64,000 nucleotides of DNA, from contig NZ_MJIC01000016.1 of NCBI RefSeq assembly GCF_001758465.1, positions 368,726-432,725 of the forward strand. The letters run 5' to 3'. Of the stretch, positions 18,598 through 28,227 are shown one piece after another (position 1 is the stretch's first letter; every line of letters begins with the position of its first letter). This DNA is from Marisediminitalea lipolytica (GTDB taxonomy: Bacteria; Pseudomonadota; Gammaproteobacteria; Enterobacterales; Alteromonadaceae). The position numbers were made by a program, and so were the translations under genes. The notes beneath the pieces are model-generated. The model saw only the letters and a program-made list of their open reading frames with translations. It was not told the origin of the DNA and did not search any database.

Positions 18598-21384
18598 TTA
18601 CAGTGCAGCAATGGTTTCCTGCTGTGCTTTTAACTTAGCCAGCTGCGATTCAGAATCGGCCAGCTTGGCTTTTTCTTTTTCAATCACGGCTTCCGGCGCA
18701 TTGCTAACAAACTTCTCGTTAGACAGCTTCCCTTTAAAACGGGCAACTTCCTGTTCCAGTTTACCCATGGCTTTAGCAATACGGGCAAGCTCGGCTTCTT
18801 TGTCAATCAGCCCGGCCATCGGGATAAGAATTTCCATCTCACCTACGACTGCTGCGGCACTGGCTGGTGCTTCTTCACCTTGTTTGAGCACCGTAATGGA
18901 CTCCAGACGGGCCAGACGATCGATAAAGGTGCGGGAAATGCTCAAACGTCGCTCGTCTTCGCTGCTAACGTTACGCAGTAGCGCAGGAAGTGGCTTGCTC
19001 GGCGCAATGTCCATTTCACCACGAATGTTACGAATACCCACGATAAAGCGTTTTACCCACTCGATATCGCTTAATACCTGTTCGTCCTGCTTAGCCGCAT
19101 CCACGGTGGGGAATGGCTGCACCATAATGCTGTCGCCGGCTTTAAATTCCAGCGTACTTAACGGCGCAACACGATCCCAGATAGTTTCGGTAATAAAAGG
19201 CATTAACGGGTGCAATAAGCGCAACAGACTTTCCAGCACGTTAATTAATGTATGACGGGTGCCGCGCTTTTCTGCTTCGGTAGCATCATCATTATTTAGT
19301 ACTGGCTTGGTAAGTTCTAAGTACCAGTCACAGAACTGATTCCAGGTAAATTCGTAAACCGTTTGCGCGGCAATATCGAAACGATATTCGCTGATGGCTT
19401 TTTCAAATTCCACCAGAGTTTGCTGGAACTGAGCCCAAATCCACTTATCAGCCAGACTCAGCACTAACTCGCCACCGTCACGTCCGGTATCTTCGGTTTC
19501 GGTATTCATCAGCACAAAGCGTGATGCGTTCCAGATTTTGTTACAGAAGTTACGGTAACCTTCTACCCGGCCCATATCAAAGTTGATATCACGGCTGGTT
19601 GAGGCCATCGCCGCAAAGGTAAAGCGCAGCGCATCGGTACCGTAAGCATGAATACCTTCCGGGAACTGTTTACGGGTGCGTTTTTCGATTTTTGCAGCCA
19701 GTTGAGGCTGCATCATACCAGTGGTACGTTTGGCAACCAGCGATTCTAAATCGATACCGTCGATCAGATCGATAGGATCCAGTACGTTACCCTTCGACTT
19801 AGACATCTTATCGCCGCTCTCATCACGGATAAGGCCGGTAATATAGATATCCTTAAACGGAATTTTGCCAGTAAAGCGCTTGGTCATCATGATCATTCTG
19901 GCTACCCAGAAGAAGATGATATCAAAGCCGGTCACCAGTACCGAAGACGGCACAAAAGTTTCCAACTCTGGCGTTTTCTCTGGCCAGCCCATGGTAGCAA
20001 ATGGCCACAGCGCTGATGAGAACCAGGTATCCAGTACGTCTTCGTCTTGCTTAAGCTCAACGTCGGCGGTCAGTGAATGCTTAGCACGCACTTCTTCTTC
20101 GGTACGGCCCACATACACGTTACCGTTGTTATCGTACCAGGCAGGAATGCGGTGTCCCCACCACAGCTGGCGAGAGATACACCAGTCCTGAATGTTATTC
20201 ATCCACTGGAAGTAAGTTTTGCTCCAGTTTTCTGGCACAAAACGGATCTCGCCGCTTTCAACCGCTTCGATTGCCGGCTTAGCCAGCTCGTCAATGGCCA
20301 CATACCACTGATCGGTCAGGTAAGGTTCGATAACCGCACCAGTACGATCGCCGCGGGGCACTTTTAATTTGTGGTCGTCGATTTTAACCAGAACACCGTC
20401 CTGTTCCAGTTGCGCCACAATAGCCTTACGCGCATCGAAACGATCCATGCCCTGATAAGCTTCTGGCGCTTCGTCGTTAAGTTTGGCATCTGGCGTAAAG
20501 ATGTTGATCATCGGCAGGTTATGACGCTTGCCCATGTCGTAGTCGTTAAAGTCGTGCGCCGGGGTAATTTTAACGCAACCGGTACCAAACTCCGGATCCA
20601 CGTAATCATCGGCAATAATTGGAATTAAACGGCCGGTGACAGGCAGTTTAATTTCTTTACCAATTAAGTGCTGATAACGTTCATCATCAGGATGCACGGC
20701 AACGGCGGTATCGCCCAGCATGGTTTCCGGACGGGTGGTAGCAACTACGATGCTATCGCTGCCATCGGCCAGCGGATAACGCATGTGCCACATGTGGCCG
20801 GCTTCTTCTTCGTTAAGTACTTCCAGATCAGACACCGCCGTGTGCAGTACCGGATCCCAGTTAACCAAACGCTTACCACGATAAATCAGGCCATCTTCGT
20901 GTAGTTTAACAAACACTTCGGTTACCGCTTTGGACAGGTTTTCGTCCATGGTAAATACTTCGCGGTCCCAGTCTGGCGATGTCCCTAAACGGCGCATCTG
21001 GCTGGTGATAGTGCCACCTGAGTGCTCTTTCCATTCCCAGATTTTGTCGATAAACGCTTCGCGCCCCAGATCGTGACGGGTTTTGCCCTGGGCGTTTAAC
21101 TGACGCTCAACTACCATCTGCGTGGCGATACCGGCGTGGTCAGTACCTACCTGCCATAGCGTGTTATCGCCTTTCATACGGTGATAACGGGTCAGCACGT
21201 CCATAATGGTTTGCTGGAAACCGTGGCCCATATGCAGGCTACCGGTAACGTTTGGTGGTGGTAATAAAATACAGTAAGGGTTCCCCGTAGGTGCATCTGC
21301 ACCTTTGGCTTTAAACAAGCCTTCGCTTTCCCAGCGCTGATAGCACTGCTGCTCTATCGATTGGGGTTCGTAGGTTTTATCCAT
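18598..21384 (-). CDS. valS: Valine--tRNA ligase
   Basis: 928 residues from ATG 21384 (MDKTYEPQSIEQ), the usual ValRS N terminus. An in-frame start 17 codons upstream lies in the spacer after holC and is not used. Class I motifs are present: HMGH in PPNVTGSLHMGHGF and KMSKS in GDKMSKSKGN. Editing domain, anticodon-binding domain and the C-terminal coiled coil (EKEKAKLADSESQLAKLKAQ) are complete. It charges tRNA-Val in the cytosol. It lies 23 bases downstream of holC, in the conserved gammaproteobacterial order pepA-holC-valS. Confidence 0.98.
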   Translation of the reverse strand: MDKTYEPQSIEQQCYQRWESEGLFKAKGADAPTGNPYCILLPPPNVTGSLHMGHGFQQTIMDVLTRYHRMKGDNTLWQVGTDHAGIATQMVVERQLNAQGKTRHDLGREAFIDKIWEWKEHSGGTITSQMRRLGTSPDWDREVFTMDENLSKAVTEVFVKLHEDGLIYRGKRLVNWDPVLHTAVSDLEVLNEEEAGHMWHMRYPLADGSDSIVVATTRPETMLGDTAVAVHPDDERYQHLIGKEIKLPVTGRLIPIIADDYVDPEFGTGCVKITPAHDFNDYDMGKRHNLPMINIFTPDAKLNDEAPEAYQGMDRFDARKAIVAQLEQDGVLVKIDDHKLKVPRGDRTGAVIEPYLTDQWYVAIDELAKPAIEAVESGEIRFVPENWSKTYFQWMNNIQDWCISRQLWWGHRIPAWYDNNGNVYVGRTEEEVRAKHSLTADVELKQDEDVLDTWFSSALWPFATMGWPEKTPELETFVPSSVLVTGFDIIFFWVARMIMMTKRFTGKIPFKDIYITGLIRDESGDKMSKSKGNVLDPIDLIDGIDLESLVAKRTTGMMQPQLAAKIEKRTRKQFPEGIHAYGTDALRFTFAAMASTSRDINFDMGRVEGYRNFCNKIWNASRFVLMNTETEDTGRDGGELVLSLADKWIWAQFQQTLVEFEKAISEYRFDIAAQTVYEFTWNQFCDWYLELTKPVLNNDDATEAEKRGTRHTLINVLESLLRLLHPLMPFITETIWDRVAPLSTLEFKAGDSIMVQPFPTVDAAKQDEQVLSDIEWVKRFIVGIRNIRGEMDIAPSKPLPALLRNVSSEDERRLSISRTFIDRLARLESITVLKQGEEAPASAAAVVGEMEILIPMAGLIDKEAELARIAKAMGKLEQEVARFKGKLSNEKFVSNAPEAVIEKEKAKLADSESQLAKLKAQQETIAAL

Positions 21385-21407
21385 GAAGTTTCTCGAAAAG
21401 TCTCTTT

Positions 21408-21857
21408 TTAGGCCGGTAAAAATTGCATTTGGCAACCGGCTTGTTGAAATTGTTTATACCGTTGACGCGCCTGTTGTTTGGCCGATTCTTCTACCGGCAC
21501 AAAATCGATGATGTGCTGAAACTGGTTGAAGTTATTCACCATCTGACCGCTCAGATTAATCAGGCACTGCTTGCGCGGCAGCGACTGAAGTTGCCAGACG
21601 ATTTCTACCGGCGCGCCCCCGTTAGGGCCTTCACCGGCGAGATTATGCGGCACAAAACGCCCGGTTGGTAATTGCCACAGCAGTTGGTCTACAGCTTCGG
21701 CCTGAGCCTGATCGGCGCACAATACCACACTCTTTTTCTTCTGCGAATAGAGTTCGGCGGTGAGTTCGCAGGCTTTGGCGCACACCGCAGGCACGCTTTT
21801 TTGTCCTGCGGGCGTTACCGATTCTTCAGCCAGTGCGTAAAAACGAACAGCGGGCAT
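21408..21857 (-). CDS. holC: DNA polymerase III chi subunit
   Basis: 149 residues. The sequence fits HolC, with FYALAEE near the start, the ACELTAELYSQ helix, the segment GRFVPHNLAGEGPNGGAPVEI and NFNQFQHIIDFVP. Chi binds psi in the clamp-loader complex and links it to single-strand-binding protein. The ATG is six bases after the pepA stop with GGAGG in between; valS follows closely. Gene order supports the call. Confidence 0.95.
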   Translation of the reverse strand: MPAVRFYALAEESVTPAGQKSVPAVCAKACELTAELYSQKKKSVVLCADQAQAEAVDQLLWQLPTGRFVPHNLAGEGPNGGAPVEIVWQLQSLPRKQCLINLSGQMVNNFNQFQHIIDFVPVEESAKQQARQRYKQFQQAGCQMQFLPA

Positions 21858-21863
21858 GGGAGC

Positions 21864-23369
21864 TTAATCCTCCAGGCCTAAACCAGCGCGGTTCATTAAA
21901 AACTGCGCAAGCATGGGCACTGGCCGACCGGTTGCCCCTTTATTTTTACCACTATTCCAGGCCGTACCGGCAATATCCAGGTGCGCCCAGTTGTACTTTT
22001 TGGTAAAGCGCGACAGGAAACAACCTGCAGTAATCGAACCGGCAGGACGACCACCAATATTAGCCATGTCGGCAAACGGGCTTTCCAGCTGTTCCTGATA
22101 ATCATCCCATAAAGGTAAACGCCAGGCGCGGTCAGATGCTTGTTCGGAGGCATTCAGCAGCTCATGGGCCAGCGGGTTATGTGTACTCATTAAGCCGGTA
22201 GCGTGTTTACCCAGTGCGATGATACAGGCACCGGTTAAGGTAGCCACGTCGACTACGGCTTCCGGATCGAAGCGTTCTACGTAGGTCAGCGCATCACACA
22301 GCACCAGACGGCCTTCAGCATCGGTATTTAATACTTCTACCGTTTGACCAGACATGGTGGTTAAGATATCACCAGGACGGTACGCATTGGCATCAGGCAT
22401 GTTTTCACAACCGGCCAGCACACCAATAACATTGATTGGCAGATTAAGCGCTGCAACGGTGTGCATTACACCCAGCACTGAAGCTGCACCGCCCATGTCG
22501 TATTTCATTTCGTCCATGCCTTCGCCTGGCTTTAATGAGATACCGCCTGAGTCGAAGGTTAAGCCTTTCCCCACCAGCACCAGTGGCGCCTGATCTTCGG
22601 CACCGCCTTTATGGTGGATAATGCTCATGAGTGATTCGTTTTCTGAGCCGCGGCCAACAGCCAGGTAAGAATTCATGCCCAGGTCTTTCATGTTGGCTTC
22701 GTTAACGACTTCTACCTCAACGCTATCGTATTCACCAGCCAGCAGCTGTGCCTGTTCCCACAGGTAAGCCGGGTTACAGATGTTAGGCGGCATGTTGGCA
22801 ACATCTTTAGTGACCTTAACACCTTTAGCGATGGCCAGACCGTGCTCAACCGCTTTTTCGCCAACGGTTAACTCACGGCGGGTGGGTACGTTGAAAACAA
22901 TTTTACGCAGCGGACGGCGCGGCTCGCCCTTTTTGGTTTTAAGCTGCAGGAAGGTATACAGCGTGTCCTGTGAGGTTTCGACCGCCTGACGGACTTTCCA
23001 ATAGGTGTCGCGGCCTTTAACGTGCAGCTCCGTTAAGAAGCACACCGCCTCCATCGAACCGGTTTCGTTAAGGGTCTGAATAGTCTTGGCAATAATTTGC
23101 TTATACTGGCGTTCATCCAGCTCACGCTCTTTACCACAACCCACCAGCAGTACGCGCTCGCTAAGTACATTAGGAACATGATGAAGTAACAACATCTGGC
23201 CAGCTTTGCCTTCCAGATCACCACGACGAAGCAGGTTGCTGATATAGCCTTCGCTAATCGCATCCAATTGCTCTGCAACGCCGGACAAACGTCGGGGCTC
23301 GTAAACGCCCACTACAATACATGCACTGCGCTGTTTTTCCGGACTGCCACTCTTTACGTTAAACTCCAC
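21864..23369 (-). CDS. pepA: Leucyl aminopeptidase (cytosol aminopeptidase, M17)
   Basis: 501 residues beginning at GTG 23369 (MEFNVKSGSPEKQRSA), preceded by GAGGTG. It aligns almost from end to end with E. coli PepA. The dinuclear metal and catalytic motifs VGKGLTFDSGGISLK, KYDMGGAA and NTDAEGRLVL are intact. It removes N-terminal residues from peptides; in E. coli PepA is also a DNA-binding accessory protein for Xer recombination. It is divergent from lptF, and the 250-bp spacer must hold both promoters. Confidence 0.97.
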   Translation of the reverse strand: MEFNVKSGSPEKQRSACIVVGVYEPRRLSGVAEQLDAISEGYISNLLRRGDLEGKAGQMLLLHHVPNVLSERVLLVGCGKERELDERQYKQIIAKTIQTLNETGSMEAVCFLTELHVKGRDTYWKVRQAVETSQDTLYTFLQLKTKKGEPRRPLRKIVFNVPTRRELTVGEKAVEHGLAIAKGVKVTKDVANMPPNICNPAYLWEQAQLLAGEYDSVEVEVVNEANMKDLGMNSYLAVGRGSENESLMSIIHHKGGAEDQAPLVLVGKGLTFDSGGISLKPGEGMDEMKYDMGGAASVLGVMHTVAALNLPINVIGVLAGCENMPDANAYRPGDILTTMSGQTVEVLNTDAEGRLVLCDALTYVERFDPEAVVDVATLTGACIIALGKHATGLMSTHNPLAHELLNASEQASDRAWRLPLWDDYQEQLESPFADMANIGGRPAGSITAGCFLSRFTKKYNWAHLDIAGTAWNSGKNKGATGRPVPMLAQFLMNRAGLGLED

Positions 23370-23619
23370 TGTATCACCTCATTTTTATCTGTCTGGTTGG
23401 CCCGGCGCAATTTTACATCCCGTTTTGCCTTGCTTTATGGTTTAATACGCACGAATTCAATCCTGCGTAGGGCGCGTCAACGTGATAATTCACGGCTCAG
23501 GCAAACGCGCCTTCCGGCACCAACGGTTAGTTATTACTGGCAAAACTTGTAAAAATGGTAAGTTTACTCAAAATTATAGCCGCTTTCACTAAAATTCCGA
23601 CTTTTTGCGCAGGCCAGAT

Positions 23620-24720
23620 ATGCTGATATTCCGCTATCTGCTTAAGGAAACGCTTAAATCGCAAATCGCCATTTTTTTAATATTAATGGCCATTTTCATT
23701 ACCCTGAAATTTGTCCGTGTGTTAGGCGACGCATCAGAAGGTGACATCCCCGCCAGTCTGGTGCTGGGATTCCTGTCTCTTTACGCGCCTGTACTCGCTT
23801 CGCTTGTAATCCCTATCAGTGCTTTTTTAGGCATTATGATGGCTTATGGCAGGCTTTACGTAGACAGCGAAATGACAGTGATGCGCGCCTGTGGCATAAG
23901 CGAGTGGTATGTTACCCGCGTGATGCTGTTTTTATCTGTCATCATCATGGCACTCACCGGCATAGTCACACTTTATCTGGCACCACTGGCAGCCGAAAGC
24001 GAATACAACCTGCGCGAACAAGCCCGTGCTGAAGCTGGTTTCAGCGCTATTATCCCCGGTCGTTTTCAACAAACCGGCAACCAGGAAGCGGTAATATTCG
24101 TACATGACATTGGTAGTGATGACTCACTTCAGAAAGTCTTTCTGGCTCAGCAAAAGAACGAAGGGGATGAACGGGTACGGGTAGTTTATGCACAGCAGGG
24201 CACCGTAAATAAAGAACCCGATGGTACTCGCCAGCTGATTCTTAAAAACGGTAATCAATACGAAGGTCAGCAACGCAAACTCGATTTTCGCGTAGTGGCT
24301 TTTGACGAATATCAGATCCAGATTGATGACCCTGAGCAACAGCAAAAGCGCAAAAAAGTGTCTGTTATTCCCACCATGGAATTACTGGAAGATGGCTCTA
24401 CCGAGGCTCTCGCTGAGCTGCAATGGCGACTGGCTATTCCGCTGTCGATTCCCTTTTTGGTGTTAATTGCAGTACCGCTTAGTGCGGTTGATCCCCGTCA
24501 GGGTCGGTTTGGCAAAATGTTCCCCGCCATTTTACTTTACCTGGGCTATTTTATGCTGCTACTCGCCAGCCGGCGCGTGCTGGAAGATGGCAAAATTCCC
24601 ATTCAGCTTGGCCTGTGGTGGGTTCATGCTGTGATGTTAATAATTGGCGTAACCCTGCTGGCCAGAGACAGAAAATTTGGTGCCGAGATTAAAGCCATGC
24701 TGAAGCGGAGGAAGTCATGA
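23620..24720 (+). CDS. lptF: LPS export ABC transporter permease LptF
   Basis: 366 residues from ATG 23620 (MLIFRYLLKETLKSQ); a TTG five codons upstream is unlikely. Six membrane helices flank a periplasmic beta-jellyroll. LIPISAFLGIMMAYGRLYVDSEMTV carries the coupling helix that contacts LptB. With LptG and LptB2 it pulls lipopolysaccharide from the inner membrane towards the Lpt bridge. It overlaps lptG as ATGA. Confidence 0.96.
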   Translation: MLIFRYLLKETLKSQIAIFLILMAIFITLKFVRVLGDASEGDIPASLVLGFLSLYAPVLASLVIPISAFLGIMMAYGRLYVDSEMTVMRACGISEWYVTRVMLFLSVIIMALTGIVTLYLAPLAAESEYNLREQARAEAGFSAIIPGRFQQTGNQEAVIFVHDIGSDDSLQKVFLAQQKNEGDERVRVVYAQQGTVNKEPDGTRQLILKNGNQYEGQQRKLDFRVVAFDEYQIQIDDPEQQQKRKKVSVIPTMELLEDGSTEALAELQWRLAIPLSIPFLVLIAVPLSAVDPRQGRFGKMFPAILLYLGYFMLLLASRRVLEDGKIPIQLGLWWVHAVMLIIGVTLLARDRKFGAEIKAMLKRRKS

Positions 24721-25778
24721 TCCGCATTTTAGACTGGTATATCGCCAGAACATTGCTGGGTACGGTAACAGTTACCCTTTCAGTACTGATTGGTTTAAGC
24801 GCCCTGATTAAGTTTGTAGAGCAGCTTAAAAAAGTGGGCGAAGGTAACTATGACATGGTCGCCGCTTTGGTTTATGTGCTCCTGAGCTTACCCCGCGATC
24901 TGGAACAGTTCTTTCCCATGGCTGTGCTACTTGGCGGCCTTATTGGTATGGGCTTACTCGCCAGTAACAGTGAGTTGGTGGTTATGCAGGCGGCGGGGCT
25001 CAGCCGCTGGAACCTGATTGCTTCAGCCATGAAATCTGCCGTGGTGATGATTATTATTGTGATGGCTGTGGGCGAATGGGTAACACCGGTTAGTGAATCC
25101 CGCGCCAAAGAGCTTCGTACCGAAGCCATAACCGGCGGCTCGCTGTTTTCATCCGATAAATACGTGTGGGCAAAAGATGGCGACCACTTTGTGAGTATTG
25201 GCCAGGTGGCCAGCCGTGACTCCCTGCAGGAAGTAACCATATACCGGTTTAGCGACAGTTTACAGTTAGACAGCATCACCAATGCCAATGGGGGCTTTTA
25301 TGAGCAGGACAGCTGGACCTTAACCCAGGTAACTCACACCTACTTTGGGGAGGATGCGATTACCGCCGAAACTCTGCCTACCTGGCGTTGGGACTCATCG
25401 CTGACGCCGGACAAACTGGGGATTGTTACGATTAAACCCGAGGCACTGTCGATTCAGGGGTTAGTGGATTACATTACTTATCGGGCCAATAACAAGCAGG
25501 ATACCAGCCGTTACGAACTCGCTTTCTGGCGCAAAGTGTTACAGCCAGTCACCGTTTGTGTAATGTTGCTGATGGCTCTTTCGTTCATTTTTGGGCCGCT
25601 ACGCAGTGTGACCATGGGTGCCCGAATTATCATGGGCGTGCTCACCGGCTTTGGATTTTTTATCACCAATGAGGTGTTTGGGCCGCTTAGCCTGGTATAC
25701 AACATCCCGCCGGCTATGGGGGCCCTGCTACCGAGTATATTGTTTGCGGCTGTGGCAACCGCACTGCTATCGAGGTAA
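24717..25778 (+). CDS. lptG: LPS export ABC transporter permease LptG
   Basis: 353 residues with the LptF/G topology. The N terminus is ILDWYIARTLLG, the coupling-helix segment FFPMAVLLGGLIGMGLLASNSELVV, a periplasmic domain spans about 125-270, and the last helices end in FAAVATALL. It is the partner of LptF in the LptB2FG exporter. No terminator is obvious after it; it converges with the RDD gene 16 bases away. Confidence 0.96.
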   Translation: MIRILDWYIARTLLGTVTVTLSVLIGLSALIKFVEQLKKVGEGNYDMVAALVYVLLSLPRDLEQFFPMAVLLGGLIGMGLLASNSELVVMQAAGLSRWNLIASAMKSAVVMIIIVMAVGEWVTPVSESRAKELRTEAITGGSLFSSDKYVWAKDGDHFVSIGQVASRDSLQEVTIYRFSDSLQLDSITNANGGFYEQDSWTLTQVTHTYFGEDAITAETLPTWRWDSSLTPDKLGIVTIKPEALSIQGLVDYITYRANNKQDTSRYELAFWRKVLQPVTVCVMLLMALSFIFGPLRSVTMGARIIMGVLTGFGFFITNEVFGPLSLVYNIPPAMGALLPSILFAAVATALLSR

Positions 25779-25794
25779 AAACAGAGCTAGTGGG

Positions 25795-26340
25795 TTACCA
25801 GCTCTTATGGTTATTTTGCTCTTTTGTGAGCTTTAACACTTCGGTTTGCGCCACTCTGTCTTGCAAGGATTGCTTGTTCTTCACATCAAACAATACCAGC
25901 AAAGTCCCCAGACCTGCCATTGAGGCAATCAAACGCAGTACTAACCGCCCCCAGGTAACCGGCTCGTCATTGGTACTAAATATACGTAAGCGCCAGGCCC
26001 GCATCCCCAGCGTTTGACCACCACGCTTCCAAAACCACAGAAAGAAACCAGCGATCCAGAGGCCTACCCAGACCTGAATAATCGTTTTATACATTACTGA
26101 TTCACCCAGCAATTCGTTGGGTTCGCTGTAGCCTTGCAGATCCAGCCAGCCATTTTTGAGCGATACCACCAATACCACTATTAGCACCATTGCAGCGCAC
26201 ATGCCAACCGCAGTGGCCACCAGCGCATCATAAATCATGGCTGCCAGCCTGCGTACAAATCCGGCCCGCGCAGATACCGGCGACCCGACAGGCTGTTCAG
26301 AGGCTTGTTCTTGTTTAGCGCTTTTTACTTTTTTAACCAT
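25795..26340 (-). CDS. RDD-family membrane protein
   Basis: 181 residues from ATG 26340, with AAGATG upstream; an in-frame GTG 14 codons earlier is less likely. After a polar N terminus it has the RDD core: RRLAAMIYDALV, a second helix, GGQTLGMRAWRLRIF and the closing LQDRVAQTEVL. Three or four membrane helices are predicted. RDD proteins have been linked to ion transport and membrane stress in some species; no function can be fixed here. Confidence 0.88.
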   Translation of the reverse strand: MVKKVKSAKQEQASEQPVGSPVSARAGFVRRLAAMIYDALVATAVGMCAAMVLIVVLVVSLKNGWLDLQGYSEPNELLGESVMYKTIIQVWVGLWIAGFFLWFWKRGGQTLGMRAWRLRIFSTNDEPVTWGRLVLRLIASMAGLGTLLVLFDVKNKQSLQDRVAQTEVLKLTKEQNNHKSW

Positions 26341-26453
26341 TACATCTTGCGAAACTGTCTTGAGTGGGCGCAAGTTTGCCACAGTTCACAACAAAAGTAG
26401 ACGCTTAAGCACGAAGGAAAATATCAGAAAGGGCGTTTTTCAGAGGCAGAAAC

Positions 26454-26482
26454 AAAACAGGCACCCGAAGGTGCCTGTTTTT
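26454..26482 (-). terminator. Terminator of cold-shock gene
   Basis: ACAGGCACC / GGTGCCTGT with a CGAA tetraloop is flanked by A/T tracts on both sides. It follows the csp stop by 14 bases and could also act for plus-strand transcription. Confidence 0.88.
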
Positions 26483-26495
26483 AAGAACAAATGTC

Positions 26496-26705
26496 TTACA
26501 GTACTACTACGTCAGCAGCCTGTGGACCTTTGTTACCTTGTTCGATAGTGAACTGAACGTTTTGACCTTCAGTTAAGGTACGGAAACCGTCAGATTTGAT
26601 CGCACGGAAGTGTACGAATACATCTTTGCCGCCGTCAGCTTGAGAAATAAAACCGAAACCTTTAGCTTCGTCGAACCATTTTACTGTGCCTGTAGAAGTA
26701 GACAT
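26496..26705 (-). CDS. CspA-family cold-shock protein
   Basis: 69 residues from ATG 26705, with GGAG upstream; a TTG four codons earlier is not needed. It is a single OB-fold with RNP1 KGFGFI and RNP2 VFVHF, and the usual GTVKWFDEAKGFGFI start and GPQAADVVVL end. It binds RNA and single-stranded DNA as a chaperone. A long AT-rich leader lies upstream, typical of csp genes with regulated mRNA. A paralogue is encoded 5.7 kb away in the island. Confidence 0.95.
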   Translation of the reverse strand: MSTSTGTVKWFDEAKGFGFISQADGGKDVFVHFRAIKSDGFRTLTEGQNVQFTIEQGNKGPQAADVVVL

Positions 26706-27068
26706 AGATAACTCCAAAAAGTATAAAATTTAATGTGGTTTAAAAAACCGGTCTTGCAATGAAGGGCTATCTGTTTTGCGGCAGGCTTGATTCAGTAATC
26801 GTATCTAATGTGAATCGCGCAAGGGACTTACAATGGATCAACGGAACGAGCAATTTTCAAATATAATAGAACCTTTCAAAGGCTAGGTAATAGTACACCC
26901 TTACTCTGACTCTGTCAGGCTATATTTTAAACTTTTTAAAAAATAGTTAAGAAATAGCAATTCAACACCAGCAAAAAATTGTGAGCCAGGTTGATCAAAC
27001 TTGACCAACTCCCCTTTGACCATAGAGAGCAATAAATCACCAGTTATTTGTAAAACCAAAAAAAACGC
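26706..27068. other. AT-rich intergenic region upstream of cold-shock gene
   Basis: About 360 bases without a supported ORF. It should hold the cold-shock promoter (minus strand) and a long 5' leader. TTTTAAACTTTTTAAAAAATAG near 26930 is simply AT-rich. No further element is recognisable. Confidence 0.5.
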
Positions 27069-27096
27069 TTGTCTGTAGTCGCGACATCGTTATAAT
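27069..27096 (+). promoter_or_regulatory. Sigma-70 promoter of tRNA-Leu
   Basis: TTGTCT at 27069-27074 and a perfect TATAAT at 27091-27096 are separated by 16 bases. The predicted start is about 35 bases before the tRNA. The GC-rich stretch after the -10 is typical of stable-RNA discriminators. Confidence 0.7.
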
Positions 27097-27137
27097 TCGC
27101 AACCTGACTGCAACGCAGTCTTAGCACATCTATCAGT

Positions 27138-27224
27138 GCCAGAGTGGCGAAATTGGTAGACGCAGCGGATTCAAAATCCGCCGGTGGTGACACTGTGCCG
27201 GTTCAAGTCCGGCCTCTGGTACCA
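27138..27224 (+). tRNA. tRNA-Leu (anticodon CAA)
   Basis: 87 nt with encoded CCA. The acceptor stem GCCAGAG pairs with CTCTGGT. The D-loop region is GGCGAAATTGGTAGACGC. The anticodon stem GCGGA/TCCGC holds loop TTCAAAA with anticodon CAA at 27172-27174, reading UUG. A long variable arm and the T-arm GCCGG TTCAAGT CCGGC complete a class II leucine tRNA. Its 3' end and flank are repeated at 33982-34022, so it appears to be an insertion target. Confidence 0.97.
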
Positions 27225-27251
27225 AACACTTCTAGGTGTGCATCAATAAAC
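27212..27251. repeat. Direct repeat, left copy (tRNA-Leu 3' end plus flank)
   Basis: GCCTCTGGTACCAAAC, then CACTTC..., then AGGTGTGCATCAATAAAC. It matches 33982-34022 with one substitution and one inserted T over about 40 bases. It begins inside the tRNA acceptor stem and runs 27 bases beyond the tRNA end. Confidence 0.85.
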
Positions 27252-27351
27252 GCCTCTACCCCATAAACGGGGGATCAGCATTCATCTTGTTCGGTTAATT
27301 ATTCCATCCCATCCACAATGGGTCATCACTCTAATTCTGTAATTTTCGGCT

Positions 27352-28227
27352 CTACCCTACTATTTCTATAAACTCTCTGCATGCTCTTTCTATGTCTTTT
27401 ATTTCATCATTGGTCTTGGCTGTATAGGGATTGGCCCAGTACTTTTCTCTATTAAAAGCTTCTTCCTTTGAAGCTATACGTCGACCTGATACTCCTACAT
27501 TTTTTCCAGAAAACTGCGTGATGTACCCCCAAAACCAAATATCATCCCAAATCAACATCTTCTCAGGATAATTTTCACTTGAGTTAGTAAATAAAAAATC
27601 GTTAATAGTATCAAATGATCTACTCGCCGATTTGTATAACACTGGGTCTTGTATTGTATTATTGAAGAAAAATACATTGTGAATAACAGCATCAACTGGC
27701 AGATACAGCCGATCATCATTCGCTATTTTCTTCATTCCATATCCTGAATTTTCAGGCCAAAAAGCCAATTCCCATTCCTTACCTCGACTTATATTAATCT
27801 GGTAAAGAGTTTTCACCAACAGAGCCGCCGTCTTTTTCCCTACACCATTAAACCTTTGAAGTGATTGATATAATTTTTCATAAGATTCAAAGCCAATGCC
27901 ACTCTCTTCGAGCCTTTTAACGAAACTATCAAAATTATAAAACCCTTCTTTATTATGTAAGGCTTGTATAAACTCGGCTGTATACTTGATGTTTCCGCTA
28001 GAGCGCTCAGCCAATAACCCATAAACAAGAGAAATAACCTTGTCCATTGGATTTTCATACGCTGTTAAAGCGTGTTTCAGAGCTTTCTCATGAAGTCTAT
28101 CAACATGTTGTTGATTTTGCTTTTCTGTCAAAAAATCAAAAAGCTTTGACAGTCTCTCTGAATGAATCCAACAATCTGACAAATATTTGTAATTAATTTC
28201 TTTAATATTTATTTTGCGTCCCTTCAT
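27352..28227 (-). CDS. Divergent HhH-GPD-like DNA glycosylase candidate
   Basis: 291 residues, no signal peptide. Residues 124-143 (LQRFNGVGKKTAALLVKTLY) form a helix-hairpin-helix like the LPGVGRKTA motif of endonuclease III/MutY/OGG enzymes; Lys131/132 stand where the catalytic lysine of bifunctional members lies. About 45 residues later LPVDAVIHNVFFF resembles the VDTHIFRV segment that carries the catalytic Asp (here Asp179). There is no C-terminal four-cysteine Fe-S cluster. I infer a base-excision or modified-base glycosylase fold. The substrate is unknown and could be host damage or phage-modified DNA. It is very AT-rich, alone on its strand at the island edge, divergent from the nuclease gene at 28501. 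Confidence 0.55.
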   Translation of the reverse strand: MKGRKINIKEINYKYLSDCWIHSERLSKLFDFLTEKQNQQHVDRLHEKALKHALTAYENPMDKVISLVYGLLAERSSGNIKYTAEFIQALHNKEGFYNFDSFVKRLEESGIGFESYEKLYQSLQRFNGVGKKTAALLVKTLYQINISRGKEWELAFWPENSGYGMKKIANDDRLYLPVDAVIHNVFFFNNTIQDPVLYKSASRSFDTINDFLFTNSSENYPEKMLIWDDIWFWGYITQFSGKNVGVSGRRIASKEEAFNREKYWANPYTAKTNDEIKDIERACREFIEIVG

